From CAVOAK01 sp965217615 (GTDB lineage: Bacteria > Pseudomonadota > Alphaproteobacteria > UBA8366 > CAVOAK01), in assembly GCA_965217615.1 (NCBI GenBank), contig CBDCIT010000048.1:1-64000 (forward strand): 64,000 nucleotides of DNA. Direction: 5' to 3'. Position numbers and translations under genes: made by a program. This document shows, piece after piece, positions 26,242 through 34,053 of this stretch. Below the pieces are notes generated by a model that was given only the letters and a program-made list of their open reading frames with translations, ran no database searches and was not told where the DNA came from. Each line of letters opens with the position of its first letter. The first letter of the stretch is position 1.

Positions 26242-26747
26242 AAGACACGCTCCCGCGACGTATCGTCGACCCGCCGCAATGTGGCTGAGAAATGTGCGTG
26301 GCAGATGGCGGCGGCAAGCGCGTCGGCCGCATCCGTACTAGAAACTTGGCAGCCAGGCAGCAGCGTAGTCACCATCATTTGTATCTGATTTTTCGTCGCG
26401 TGGCCGACACCGACCACCGACTTCTTTATTCGGTTCGCCGAATATTCAGTTACCGGGATACCAAAGAGCGCTGGCGCCAGCACGACCACGCCACGCGCCT
26501 GCCCTAGTTTAAGAGTGGATGCAGAATTCTTGCTGACGAAGCTCTCCTCTACGGCCGCTTCATCTGGCGCGTAGGCGTCGAGCACACTTGCCAAACCATC
26601 ATGCAACTCGCGTAGCCGCCACGCCATGTTCTGATCGGTACGAGGACGCACGGTGCCGTCAGCGACGTAGCGCAGATGGTTACCCTCGGCGTCGACGACA
26701 CCCCAGCCAGTGTGCCGTAGCCCAGGATCAAATCCAATCAGCCGCAT
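26238..26747 (-). CDS. ruvC: Crossover junction endodeoxyribonuclease RuvC
   Basis: Holliday junction resolvase, 169 residues. RNase H-like fold with catalytic acids in LIGFDPGLRHTGWG (Asp7), VEESFVSKN (Glu) and the C-terminal STDAADALAAAICH (Asp-Asp). Start at 26747 (MRLIGFDPG) fits the family; an in-frame extension to 26849 runs into yebC and is not used. It follows yebC by 13 bp. Confidence 0.98.
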   Translation of the reverse strand: MRLIGFDPGLRHTGWGVVDAEGNHLRYVADGTVRPRTDQNMAWRLRELHDGLASVLDAYAPDEAAVEESFVSKNSASTLKLGQARGVVVLAPALFGIPVTEYSANRIKKSVVGVGHATKNQIQMMVTTLLPGCQVSSTDAADALAAAICHAHFSATLRRVDDTSRERVL

Positions 26748-26760
26748 TTGATACGCCCAA

Positions 26761-27510
26761 TCACGCCGTGAGCCGCTCGAGGACGTCATCGGCAATTTCA
26801 TAGTTGGCAGAAATCGCCTGAACGTCGTCGTTTTCGTCAAGCGTCTCAAATAGCTTTATCAGGCCCTCTGCCGCATCCTCGTCAACGATGACCGTTGTCA
26901 ACGGTCGCCAAACGAGCTTCGCGGATTGCGGTTCGCCGAAGTGGTCCTCGAGCTTTCCCGCAACCGCGTGAAGCTCATCCGGAGAGCAGGTGACCTGGTG
27001 ACAACTGTCGTCGGATCGAACATCGTCAGCACCGGCCTCGAGGGCAGCCTCGAACACCGCCTCGTTGTCTGTTGCATCCGCTGCATATCGAATTTTGCCA
27101 ATATGCTCGAACATGAAGGTTACGGCACCCGTTTCGGCCAACGTGCCGCCATGCCGGCTAAACGCTGTGCGGATTTCGGACGCGGTCCGATTTCGGTTGT
27201 CGGTGAGCGTTTCAACGATGATGGCAATTCCGGCCTTGCCGTATCCTTCGTAGCGGATCTCTTCGTAGTTAGTGTCCGCGCCTCCACCCGCCCCCCGGTT
27301 GATGGCTCTCGTCAAATTGTCCTTCGGCATGTTCGCAGCGCGAGCCGCTGCAATTGCAGCTCGTAGTCGCGGATTGCCATCCGGATCTGATCCCGCGGAT
27401 CGCGCAGCGACTGCGAGTTCTCGCCCCAATTTAGCGAACAGCGAGGCACGCTTCTTATCCTGCGCGCCTTTGCGGTACATAATATTCTTGAATTGGGAAT
27501 GGCCAGCCAT
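26761..27510 (-). CDS. yebC: YebC/PmpR family DNA-binding regulator (TACO1-like)
   Basis: 249 residues starting MAGHSQFKNIMYRKGAQDKK, the family N-terminus. Later blocks ANMPKDNLTRAINRGAGG and RYEGYGKAGIAIIVETLTDNRNRT and the C-terminal LFETLDENDDVQAI are all present. Members act as regulators and, in recent work on YebC and mitochondrial TACO1, as translation factors that help at proline runs. Classic position upstream of ruvCAB. A frame-open extension upstream into the neighbouring IS is a mutation artefact, not a fusion. 176 bp separates its start from IS1202 copy A. Confidence 0.96.
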   Translation of the reverse strand: MAGHSQFKNIMYRKGAQDKKRASLFAKLGRELAVAARSAGSDPDGNPRLRAAIAAARAANMPKDNLTRAINRGAGGGADTNYEEIRYEGYGKAGIAIIVETLTDNRNRTASEIRTAFSRHGGTLAETGAVTFMFEHIGKIRYAADATDNEAVFEAALEAGADDVRSDDSCHQVTCSPDELHAVAGKLEDHFGEPQSAKLVWRPLTTVIVDEDAAEGLIKLFETLDENDDVQAISANYEIADDVLERLTA

Positions 27511-27686
27511 ACTATGCGAACAGGACCCCATCGACGCGAGATTGTGTGCCGCTCGTAAGCGAGTATACAAGATATTGTGGCACGAGACATTAAAGGTTGG
27601 ATCGATTACTAGCCAATCAATATGGCAAGAATGCGGCATCGACACCGCTCGCTGCGACTGCAACGCGCAGTTTCGGCCGTGCCCGC
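27511..27686. other. Intergenic region between yebC and the IS island
   Basis: 176 bp with no gene I can support. It should hold the promoter for yebC-ruvCAB on the minus strand. Its outer 17 bp do not match the 17 bp on the other side of IS1202 copy A, so the native sequence upstream is probably truncated here. Confidence 0.5.
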
Positions 27687-29034
27687 TGTCGATAACAAAC
27701 TGAGTTGACCGCTTTATGTACCATATGAATTGACCGCTTCTGTTGTGGTGGTTTGGCTCGGTCGCGTCGAAGCGGGTCACGCGGCCTGGAGCCTGTCGTC
27801 GTCGATGGTTTCGCCGTCGGCGCGGTAGCGCGCCAGACACCTGGGTCCGTGGAAGACGGCCAGGTGGCCGTCGGGATATTCGTGCACCCGGGACCTGCGC
27901 CTTGACGTAGTGGTGGCGGTGGCGATCGGCCGGGATCTGCAGCGTGCGGTTCTTGTAGCGCACGGTGTTGTCGCCCGCGACGACGCGGTCCTCCTGGGCG
28001 CAGAGGATGTCCTCGAGCGTGCCGGCAAAAGCCACGAAGGCCGAGCCGGTGTCCGCGGCCGGGCGGGCGAAGCGGGCGTTGTGCGCCGGCCAGAAGAGCT
28101 CCTCGAGAAAGCGATTGGCCCCGGCCATGGTGGCGATCCCGGCGAGGCGCAGCTCCTGGGGCAGGCGCTTCTGCAAGGTCCCGAACATGCGCTCCGAGCG
28201 GCCCCGGGCCTGCGGCGAATAGGCCGCGATCAACTCGATGCCGAGCTGCGCCAAGGCCCGGCCGATCTGGGTCGGGTTGTCCTTGTCCACACCGCCGCCT
28301 GCCTCGGGCGTGTGCCAGTAGTGCGAGGCCCGATCGGCGTAGAGCGAGCAGAACAGCCCGTTTTCGGCGATCACCTCCCGAGCCCGCGGAACGTGCTCAT
28401 CGTGCCCTCCTCGGCAACGAAGAAGCCCGAATAGACCTCCGATGTCGCATCGTCCATGGTCACGATCAGATCCCACCACTGGCCCGCAACCCACTCGTGG
28501 CTCGAGCCGTCCTGGTGCAGCAGCATCCCCACCACCGGTCGGCGCGGCCGCTTCCGGCGGTGCGCCCCGCGCCTGGGCGCCGGCTTGATCTTGCCGTGCG
28601 CCTGCAAGCTCAGGCGAAGCCAGTTGTAGCTCAGCCCGAAGCCATGCTCGCAGACCAGCTTCTCGTGGAAGTGCTTGGCCGTGAAGTCCGGGTAGCGCGT
28701 CTCGAACAGCTCCAGCACCCGCATCACCTCGTCCACCGGCGCGCGGCGCGCCGAGACCCGCCCAAGGCGCCGGTCGTACAAACCCTCGGCACCCTCGGCC
28801 TCATAGCGCTCCCGCCAGCGCCGGAACGTCCGCTCCGACATGCCCAGGATCTCCGAGGCCTCGGCCTGGCTCAAATCACCCCGATAACAACGTCCGTAGA
28901 CATCCTCGAACTTCATCAATCTCAGTCCCTGCAACTGCTCCGTCCGGCGCATCCGATTCCTCCAGATTTGGAGAAAATCTAAAACCGAACAGATCATCTG
29001 TTACATAGACCGGTCATATCGTGTGTTAGCGACA
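27687..29034 (-). mobile_element. IS1202/ISNCY-type insertion sequence, copy A (1348 bp)
   Basis: Ends are TGTCGATAACAAACT on the left and, on the reverse strand at the right, TGTCGCTAACACACG. It is one base longer than copies B and C because of an extra G near 27892. The left end has two copies of TTGACCGCTT, possible transposase-binding sites. The left flanking 17 bp (27670-27686) do not match the 17 bp on the right (29035-29051), unlike copies B and C, so this copy has lost a target duplication. Family call rests on the transposase type and the long 17-bp target repeats of its sisters. Confidence 0.8.
27777..28952 (-). pseudogene. IS1202/ISNCY-type transposase, copy A, two frameshifts
   Basis: N-terminal part from ATG 28952 (MRRTEQLQGLRLMKFEDVYG) has an HTH (LSQAEASEILGMSERTFRRW) and the start of the integrase core (HQDGSSHEWVAG, VTMDDATSEVYSG). 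A one-base loss near 28380 ends that frame after TMSTFRGLGR; the core continues in another frame (EVIAENGLFCSLYADRASHYW ... YSPQARGRSERMFGTLQKRL) with the DDE-like residues. A second, private insertion of G near 27892 shifts the last 37 residues again, and joins the middle part in frame with yebC. Dead copy. Confidence 0.85.
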
Positions 29035-29051
29035 TAATTGGTGCTGTCGGC
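29035..29051. repeat. 17-bp target duplication of IS1202 copy B (left), separating copies A and B
   Basis: TAATTGGTGCTGTCGGC here is repeated exactly at 30399-30415, on the other side of copy B. It is the only sequence between copies A and B. Confidence 0.9.
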
Positions 29052-30398
29052 TGTCGATAACAAACTGAGTTGACCGCTTTATGTACCATATGAATTGACC
29101 GCTTCTGTTGTGGTGGTTTGGCTCGGTCGCGTCGAAGCGGGTCACGCGGCCTGGAGCCTGTCGTCGTCGATGGTTTCGCCGTCGGCGCGGTAGCGCGCCA
29201 GACACCTGGGTCCGTGGAAGACGGCCAGGTGGCCGTCGGGATATTCGTGCACCCGGACCTGCGCCTTGACGTAGTGGTGGCGGTGGCGATCGGCCGGGAT
29301 CTGCAGCGTGCGGTTCTTGTAGCGCACGGTGTTGTCGCCCGCGACGACGCGGTCCTCCTGGGCGCAGAGGATGTCCTCGAGCGTGCCGGCAAAAGCCACG
29401 AAGGCCGAGCCGGTGTCCGCGGCCGGGCGGGCGAAGCGGGCGTTGTGCGCCGGCCAGAAGAGCTCCTCGAGAAAGCGATTGGCCTCGGCCATGGTGGCGA
29501 TCCCGGCGAGGCGCAGCTCCTGGGGCAGGCGCTTCTGCAAGGTCCCGAACATGCGCTCCGAGCGGCCCCGGGCCTGCGGCGAATAGGCCGCGATCAACTC
29601 GATGCCGAGCTGCGCCAAGGCCCGGCCGATCTGGGTCGGGTTGTCCTTGTCCACACCGCCGCCTGCCTCGGGCGTGTGCCAGTAGTGCGAGGCCCGATCG
29701 GCGTAGAGCGAGCAGAACAGCCCGTTTTCGGCGATCACCTCCCGAGCCCGCGGAACGTGCTCATCGTGCCCTCCTCGGCAACGAAGAAGCCCGAATAGAC
29801 CTCCGATGTCGCATCGTCCATGGTCACGATCAGATCCCACCACTGGCCCGCAACCCACTCGTGGCTCGAGCCGTCCTGGTGCAGCAGCATCCCCACCACC
29901 GGTCGGCGCGGCCGCTTCCGGCGGTGCGCCCCGCGCCTGGGCGCCGGCTTGATCTTGCCGTGCGCCTGCAAGCTCAGGCGAAGCCAGTTGTAGCTCAGCC
30001 CGAAGCCATGCTCGCAGACCAGCTTCTCGTGGAAGTGCTTGGCCGTGAAGTCCGGGTAGCGCGTCTCGAACAACTCCAGCACCCGCATCACCTCGTCCAC
30101 CGGCGCGCGGCGCGCCGAGACCCGCCCAAGGCGCCGGTCGTACAAACCCTCGGCACCCTCGGCCTCATAGCGCTCCCGCCAGCGCCGGAACGTCCGCTCC
30201 GACATGCCCAGGATCTCCGAGGCCTCGGCCTGGCTCAAATCACCCCGATAACAACGTCCGTAGACATCCTCGAACTTCATCAATCTCAGTCCCTGCAACT
30301 GCTCCGTCCGGCGCATCCGATTCCTCCAGATTTGGAGGAAATCTAAAACCGGACAGATCATCTGTTACATAGACCGGTCATATCGTGTGTTAGCGACA
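29052..30398 (-). mobile_element. IS1202/ISNCY-type insertion sequence, copy B (1347 bp)
   Basis: Same ends as copies A and C. Perfect 17-bp direct repeats flank it (29035-29051 and 30399-30415). It stands head-to-tail behind copy A. Differences from copy A are few: the missing extra G and a handful of substitutions. Confidence 0.85.
29142..30316 (-). pseudogene. IS1202/ISNCY-type transposase, copy B, one frameshift
   Basis: ATG 30316 starts the HTH part; it ends after TMSTFRGLGR at about 29735. The integrase core resumes in another frame and runs to 29142 (ending ETIDDDRLQAA). The joint is GGGCTCGGGAGG, where one C appears to be missing relative to an expected LREVIAEN reading. Intact length would be about 391 residues. 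No canonical slippery heptamer is present, so a true frameshift is likelier than a programmed one, yet all three copies share it. Confidence 0.8.
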
Positions 30399-30442
30399 TA
30401 ATTGGTGCTGTCGGCTTGGCGGCGGCATCTTTCTAGCCTACC

Positions 30443-30766
30443 ATGGAGCAGCGGACGAGGAAGATGGCGCCCAGAATGCAGCAGAAAAACAACGTGGTCG
30501 ACATGCATGACGCTCGGCGAACCGACCGCAAGAAGCGCAATGCGCGTCCGACGGAACAGCAGCGAACCTGGCTTGCTCGGGGACTCAAGGAGCCGGGTGG
30601 AAAGCTTCCGCTATTCGACGTCAGCGGTCAGCGTGTAAACGAGCGCACGATCCGGTCTTGTATCGAACAGGGCTGGGCCGAGCGTTGGTTTGAGAATCCC
30701 ATTAAGCCCGACTGGCTGGTCTGCAAACTAACCGATCGTGGCCGGGCGCTTTTTAAGGCCTCCTAA
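30443..30766 (+). CDS. Hypothetical protein, small and basic, possible winged-helix
   Basis: 107 residues, not recognised as a named family. The N-terminal 40 residues are basic and probably disordered; the rest (WLARGLKEPGGKLPLFDVSG, RTIRSCIEQGWAERWF, LVCKLTDRGRALF) has the helix-helix-strand rhythm of a winged helix, with the last piece resembling the wing end of MarR/PadR-type proteins. This is inference. It is the only non-transposase gene in the IS island, between IS1202 copy B and the IS1182 relic. Internal ATGs at 30464 and 30476 are alternative starts. Confidence 0.6.
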   Translation: MEQRTRKMAPRMQQKNNVVDMHDARRTDRKKRNARPTEQQRTWLARGLKEPGGKLPLFDVSGQRVNERTIRSCIEQGWAERWFENPIKPDWLVCKLTDRGRALFKAS

Positions 30767-31760
30767 CAGCCCGTTGATTAAGTCGGCGCCGTCTGATTCT
30801 CTGGTTCCCTGATTTGCAGGGGGGTTTGCCGATGGCGATGGGACGGCAGAAGGCTGGTCAGGGGGATCTGATGGTGAGCTGGTCGGAGATGCCGCGCTCT
30901 CCGGGTCATGTGTTTTATGACCGCCTGCAGTCGGTGCTGATCGAGGGCGGCTTCGACGCCTTTGCCGAGGCGAGCTGCCGGCCTTATTACGCGGCCCGGA
31001 TGGGCGCGCCCTCGGTGCCGCCCGGGCGCTATTTCCGGATGCACCTGGTGGGCTACTTCGAGGGCATCGACAGCGAGCGCGGTCTGGAGTGGCGCTGCTC
31101 GGACTCGCTTTCGCTGCGGGCGTTCCTGCGACTGGGGAGCCGTGATCGGGTACCGGACCATTCCTGGCTGTCACGGAGCCGCACGCGCCTGCCCCATGAA
31201 GTCCACGCGGCGGTCTTCGACTGGGTTCTGGTGCTGATCGCCGAGGCGGGGCTGATCAAGGGCGAGCGCATCGGCGTCGATGCCTCGACCATGGAGGCCA
31301 ACGCGGCGCTGCGGAACATCGTGCGGCGCGCCAACGGCGAAGGCTACCGGGAGATGCTGGAGCGCCTGGCCCGGGAAAGCGGCGTCGAGACACCCACGGC
31401 CGAGGATCTGGCGCGTCTGGAGCGGAAGCGCAAGAAGCTTTCCAACACGGATTGGGTTTCGAAGAGCGACCCCGAGGCCAAGATCGCCAAGATGAAGGAC
31501 GGCACGACGCATCTGGCCTACAAGCCCGAGCACGCGGTGGATCTGGACACCGGCGCGGTGGTGGCGGCCGAGCTGCACCCGGCCGATGAGGGCGACACCA
31601 CGACGCTTTCCAAGACCCTGGCGAAGGCCGAGGCAAACCTCGGGGCGGTGGATGCGGCACCGACGGCGGAGGACCACGGCCGAATGCGTCGCCGACAAAG
31701 GTTATCACTCACGGGCGGTCTTGAGGGCTCTGGACGACAGTCCCTGGAAGACCCGGATCG
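30767..31760 (+). mobile_element. IS1182-like element, 3' end lost
   Basis: Holds most of an IS1182-type transposase and stops abruptly at 31760, where an IS256 element begins. The left boundary is approximate; I could not define an inverted repeat because the right end is missing. The other part of the element is not found on the far side of the IS256 copy. Confidence 0.7.
30832..31760 (+). pseudogene. IS1182-family transposase, frameshifted and truncated
   Basis: Starts MAMGRQKAGQGDLMVSW with an upstream G-rich ribosome-binding site. Family blocks: EMPRSPGHVFYDRL, PPGRYFRMHLVGYFEGIDSE, LEWRCSDSLSLRAFL, DHSWLSRSRTRLP, and the first catalytic Asp in IGVDASTMEANAALR. After TAEDHG (about 31680) the homologous reading moves to another frame (ECVADKGYHSRAVLRALDD), so there is an indel. 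The IS256 insertion then removes the C-terminus including the last catalytic block. Confidence 0.85.
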
Positions 31761-33154
31761 GGTTGTGTCTCGAAAGTGGTGGAAATTGGTTTTGGCGCCT
31801 CTCCGAGCGGGCTGAGTTTTGCGGCGGTCAGGCCGCTCGGTCAAGGGTTTCGTCGGCGATTAGCTGATCGAGGGTTTCCCATCCATCGACTTTGCGCATC
31901 TGGATTTGGCCGGAAGCGAGGAGCGCCCAGAGGAGCATCGGCACTGTTTCGGGACACGGCAGCACGGTCTGTGTTTTGATCCGGCGCTTGAACTCCTCGT
32001 TGAGACGCTCAATGGCGTTGGTCGTTCGGGCTGATTTCCATTGGCTCTTGGACAGGCGCGTGAAGGTAAAGAGCTTGTCGCCCGCTTCTGCGAGGCTGTC
32101 CGCGACGGCCCTGCATTTCAGCCGCCACTTGCGGACAAACGCCTTGCGGCGGGTTTCCACCTCGGAGGCAGTGTCGGCATAGATCATATCGCGGTAATCT
32201 TCGCTCAGCTCGTCATGCATGTGTTTGGGAGCATGACCCAGAAGGTTGCGGTGCTTGTGCACGGTACAGCGTTGAACGGGAAGGTCATCGCCCCAAAGCG
32301 CCGACAGAGCCGCCTCCAGTCCCGGCGCGCCATCGACGATGACAAACCCGGGCCGTTTCAGTCCACGCGCATCAAGGTCGTCGAGGAACTGGCGCCACGC
32401 CGCCTGGCTTTCTCCGCCCATATTCCCGATCGAAAGCAAGACCTTCTGGCCATCCCGGCGCACCCCTATAGCCGCGAGAACCGAGATGTTGGTGGCCTTG
32501 CGATCCAGTCGGGTCTTGATCACAGTACCGTCAAGGATCAGCCGAACGATATCCTCATCCGCGAGGCCACGGCTGCACCAGGCGTCCCAATCGACCTTCA
32601 CCTTGCGCCACGCCCGGCTCACAACGTCCTTGCTCACAGCACCCCGGAAGAGCCCGAACAGCGCGCGTTTCACCCGCCGCGTGTTGGTTCCGGACAGATA
32701 CACCGAAGCGATCAGCGCCTCGGCCTTTCTGGTCAGCCGCTGGTAGCGCGGCAGCGCCCGCGAACGCCATTCCGACGCCCGACCGTCTTCCTCAACGATC
32801 CGTGCACGCGGCACGCTCACCCTCTCGGTCCCGAATGTCCCCGTCAGTTGCCGCTCCCGGTGCCCGTTCCGATACCCTTGCCGAAGCGCGTCCTCTCGAC
32901 CGTATCGGCAGCGCCCGAGAAACTGCGCAAGTTCCTCCTCAAAAACGGCCTCGATCGTGGATCTGATGTTCTCCCGCAGCCGGTCCTCGAGCGGATCATA
33001 GCCGGCGTCATTGGCCAGTAGCGAAAGCGCGGAAGTCTCGGTAGTGTTCTTCATGGCGTGATCTCCTTGGCGGTGCTAGCCGCCGGTTGGGTGGTTGTCT
33101 TGTCACCCGGAGATTACGCCATCCTCAAATTTCCACCACTTTCGAGACACAGCC
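31761..33154 (-). mobile_element. IS256-family insertion sequence, copy 1 (1394 bp), no target duplication
   Basis: Inverted repeats begin GG(T/C)TGTGTCTCGAAAGTGG at both ends. Its 1394-bp length equals copies 2 and 3. The 8 bp on the left (CCGGATCG) and right (GCTCGAGA) differ, while copies 2 and 3 have perfect 8-bp repeats. The left flank is IS1182, the right flank a truncated metallo-hydrolase gene. This is best explained by recombination between two IS256 copies, or an adjacent deletion. Confidence 0.92.
31828..33054 (-). CDS. IS256-family transposase (copy 1)
   Basis: Mutator-type DDE transposase, 408 residues, intact. Core blocks: DIVRLILDGTVIKTRLDRK (first Asp), GFVIVDGAPGLEAAL (second Asp), RCTVHKHRNLLGHAP, and SARTTNAIERLNEEFKRRIK (Glu). 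Differs from copies 2 and 3 at a few residues only. Being intact, any of the three can mobilise all copies. Confidence 0.97.
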   Translation of the reverse strand: MKNTTETSALSLLANDAGYDPLEDRLRENIRSTIEAVFEEELAQFLGRCRYGREDALRQGYRNGHRERQLTGTFGTERVSVPRARIVEEDGRASEWRSRALPRYQRLTRKAEALIASVYLSGTNTRRVKRALFGLFRGAVSKDVVSRAWRKVKVDWDAWCSRGLADEDIVRLILDGTVIKTRLDRKATNISVLAAIGVRRDGQKVLLSIGNMGGESQAAWRQFLDDLDARGLKRPGFVIVDGAPGLEAALSALWGDDLPVQRCTVHKHRNLLGHAPKHMHDELSEDYRDMIYADTASEVETRRKAFVRKWRLKCRAVADSLAEAGDKLFTFTRLSKSQWKSARTTNAIERLNEEFKRRIKTQTVLPCPETVPMLLWALLASGQIQMRKVDGWETLDQLIADETLDRAA

Positions 33155-33385
33155 GCTCGAGATCACCAGTTGGAACAGATCAACAATATGATGGGAGTGA
33201 AGATGGGTGAGCAACACTGCGTCGATGTCGCGGCCAGGACACTCGGCTTCGAGCAGCCGCTGGGTCACACCTGACCCGCAGTCGACGAGCACACGCGCAT
33301 CTTCGCCGACACGGACGAGCGCCGAGGGACCCTAGCGGTCCGTATCCACGCTGGGACAACCAGTGCCCAATAACGTCAGATGCAT
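33155..33385 (-). pseudogene. Metallo-beta-lactamase-fold hydrolase fragment (RNase Z-like), amber stop and truncation
   Basis: From ATG 33385 the reading is MHLTLLGTGCPSVDTDR, stop TAG, then GPSALVRVGEDARVLVDCGSG, LLEAECPGRDIDAVLLTHLH, SHHIVDLFQL. This is the N-terminal third of an MBL-fold protein: the LLGTG opening strand and metal motif THLHSHHIVD (HxHxDH class, with His in place of Asp). It then runs into IS256 copy 1 at 33154; the remaining two thirds are absent. The single TAG sits inside an otherwise open and conserved frame. Confidence 0.85.
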
Positions 33386-33489
33386 TTCCGCGCCTCACCG
33401 GTTCCCAGATCTATTGTGCACGTTCGGCACACGACAACCCACCATGGTAGGCTCAGTGTTCCGGAAAGCGAAGCGAAGGTGATTGCAAG

Positions 33490-33981
33490 ATGGATAAGTT
33501 CATGATCGAGGCAATCGCAGAAGCCAAGGCCGGCATGGCGGAAGGAAACTCGCCGATCGGTTCGGTGTTCGTTAAGGATAGTGAGATCATCGGCCGCGGC
33601 CGTAACACACTGATGCGGACGAGCGATCCCACCGCGCACGCCGAGATGGAAGCCTACCGCGATGCCGCGCAGAACATCGCCAAGACTTGCAAGCCTGAAG
33701 ACGTACAAAACGAGCTGGCTGGCGGTACCATCTACACGACGATGATGCCGTGCCCGATGTGTGCCGGTGCGATTATCCGGTTTGGCGCGAAAGCCGTTGT
33801 TGTAGCCGAGACGCAGACCTACGCGGACTCAGGGACGCAGCCGTTTATGGAGCGGCAGGGTATCGAGGTGACGGTGCTCGACGCGGCGGAGAGCATCGCC
33901 ATGATGGAAGAGTATTACGAGCAGAATCCCGAGCGCGGCCAAGCCTACAAGAGTAGCACGCGCCTACCGCTCAAACTCTGA
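33490..33981 (+). CDS. Nucleoside/cytosine deaminase, fungal cytosine-deaminase-like
   Basis: CDA-fold zinc deaminase, 163 residues. Zinc site: His50 and Glu52 in TAHAEMEA, Cys88 and Cys91 in MPCPMCAGAI. The region after the Cys pair (AIIRFGAKAVVVAE, then MERQGIEVTVLDAAESIAMM and a YEQNPERG tail) resembles yeast cytosine deaminase Fcy1 more than TadA or guanine deaminase. Cytosine to uracil is therefore a reasonable prediction, but guanine or a modified base cannot be excluded. Cytosolic. It stands alone on the plus strand, 104 bp from the MBL fragment and 72 bp before the cyclase gene. Confidence 0.82.
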   Translation: MDKFMIEAIAEAKAGMAEGNSPIGSVFVKDSEIIGRGRNTLMRTSDPTAHAEMEAYRDAAQNIAKTCKPEDVQNELAGGTIYTTMMPCPMCAGAIIRFGAKAVVVAETQTYADSGTQPFMERQGIEVTVLDAAESIAMMEEYYEQNPERGQAYKSSTRLPLKL

Positions 33982-34053
33982 GCGCAGACACCCCTACACT
34001 TCCTGTCCACACAGCTATGGACCACACGCCGATACGCACCACATATAACGCCG

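Noticed and set aside
26761..28494. A 577-codon frame that appears to be a transposase-YebC fusion protein
   Set aside because: It results from a private one-base insertion in IS1202 copy A; yebC has its own family start at 27510.
28497..28982. Frames of 161 and 226 codons opposite the IS1202 transposases
   Set aside because: Antisense shadows of the GC-rich transposase; the sense strand has HTH and integrase motifs.
32041..33021. Long open frame of 326 codons opposite the IS256 transposase, also at 50415-51395 and 62059-63039
   Set aside because: Antisense shadow of a GC-rich transposase gene; it recurs only because the element recurs, and it resembles no protein.
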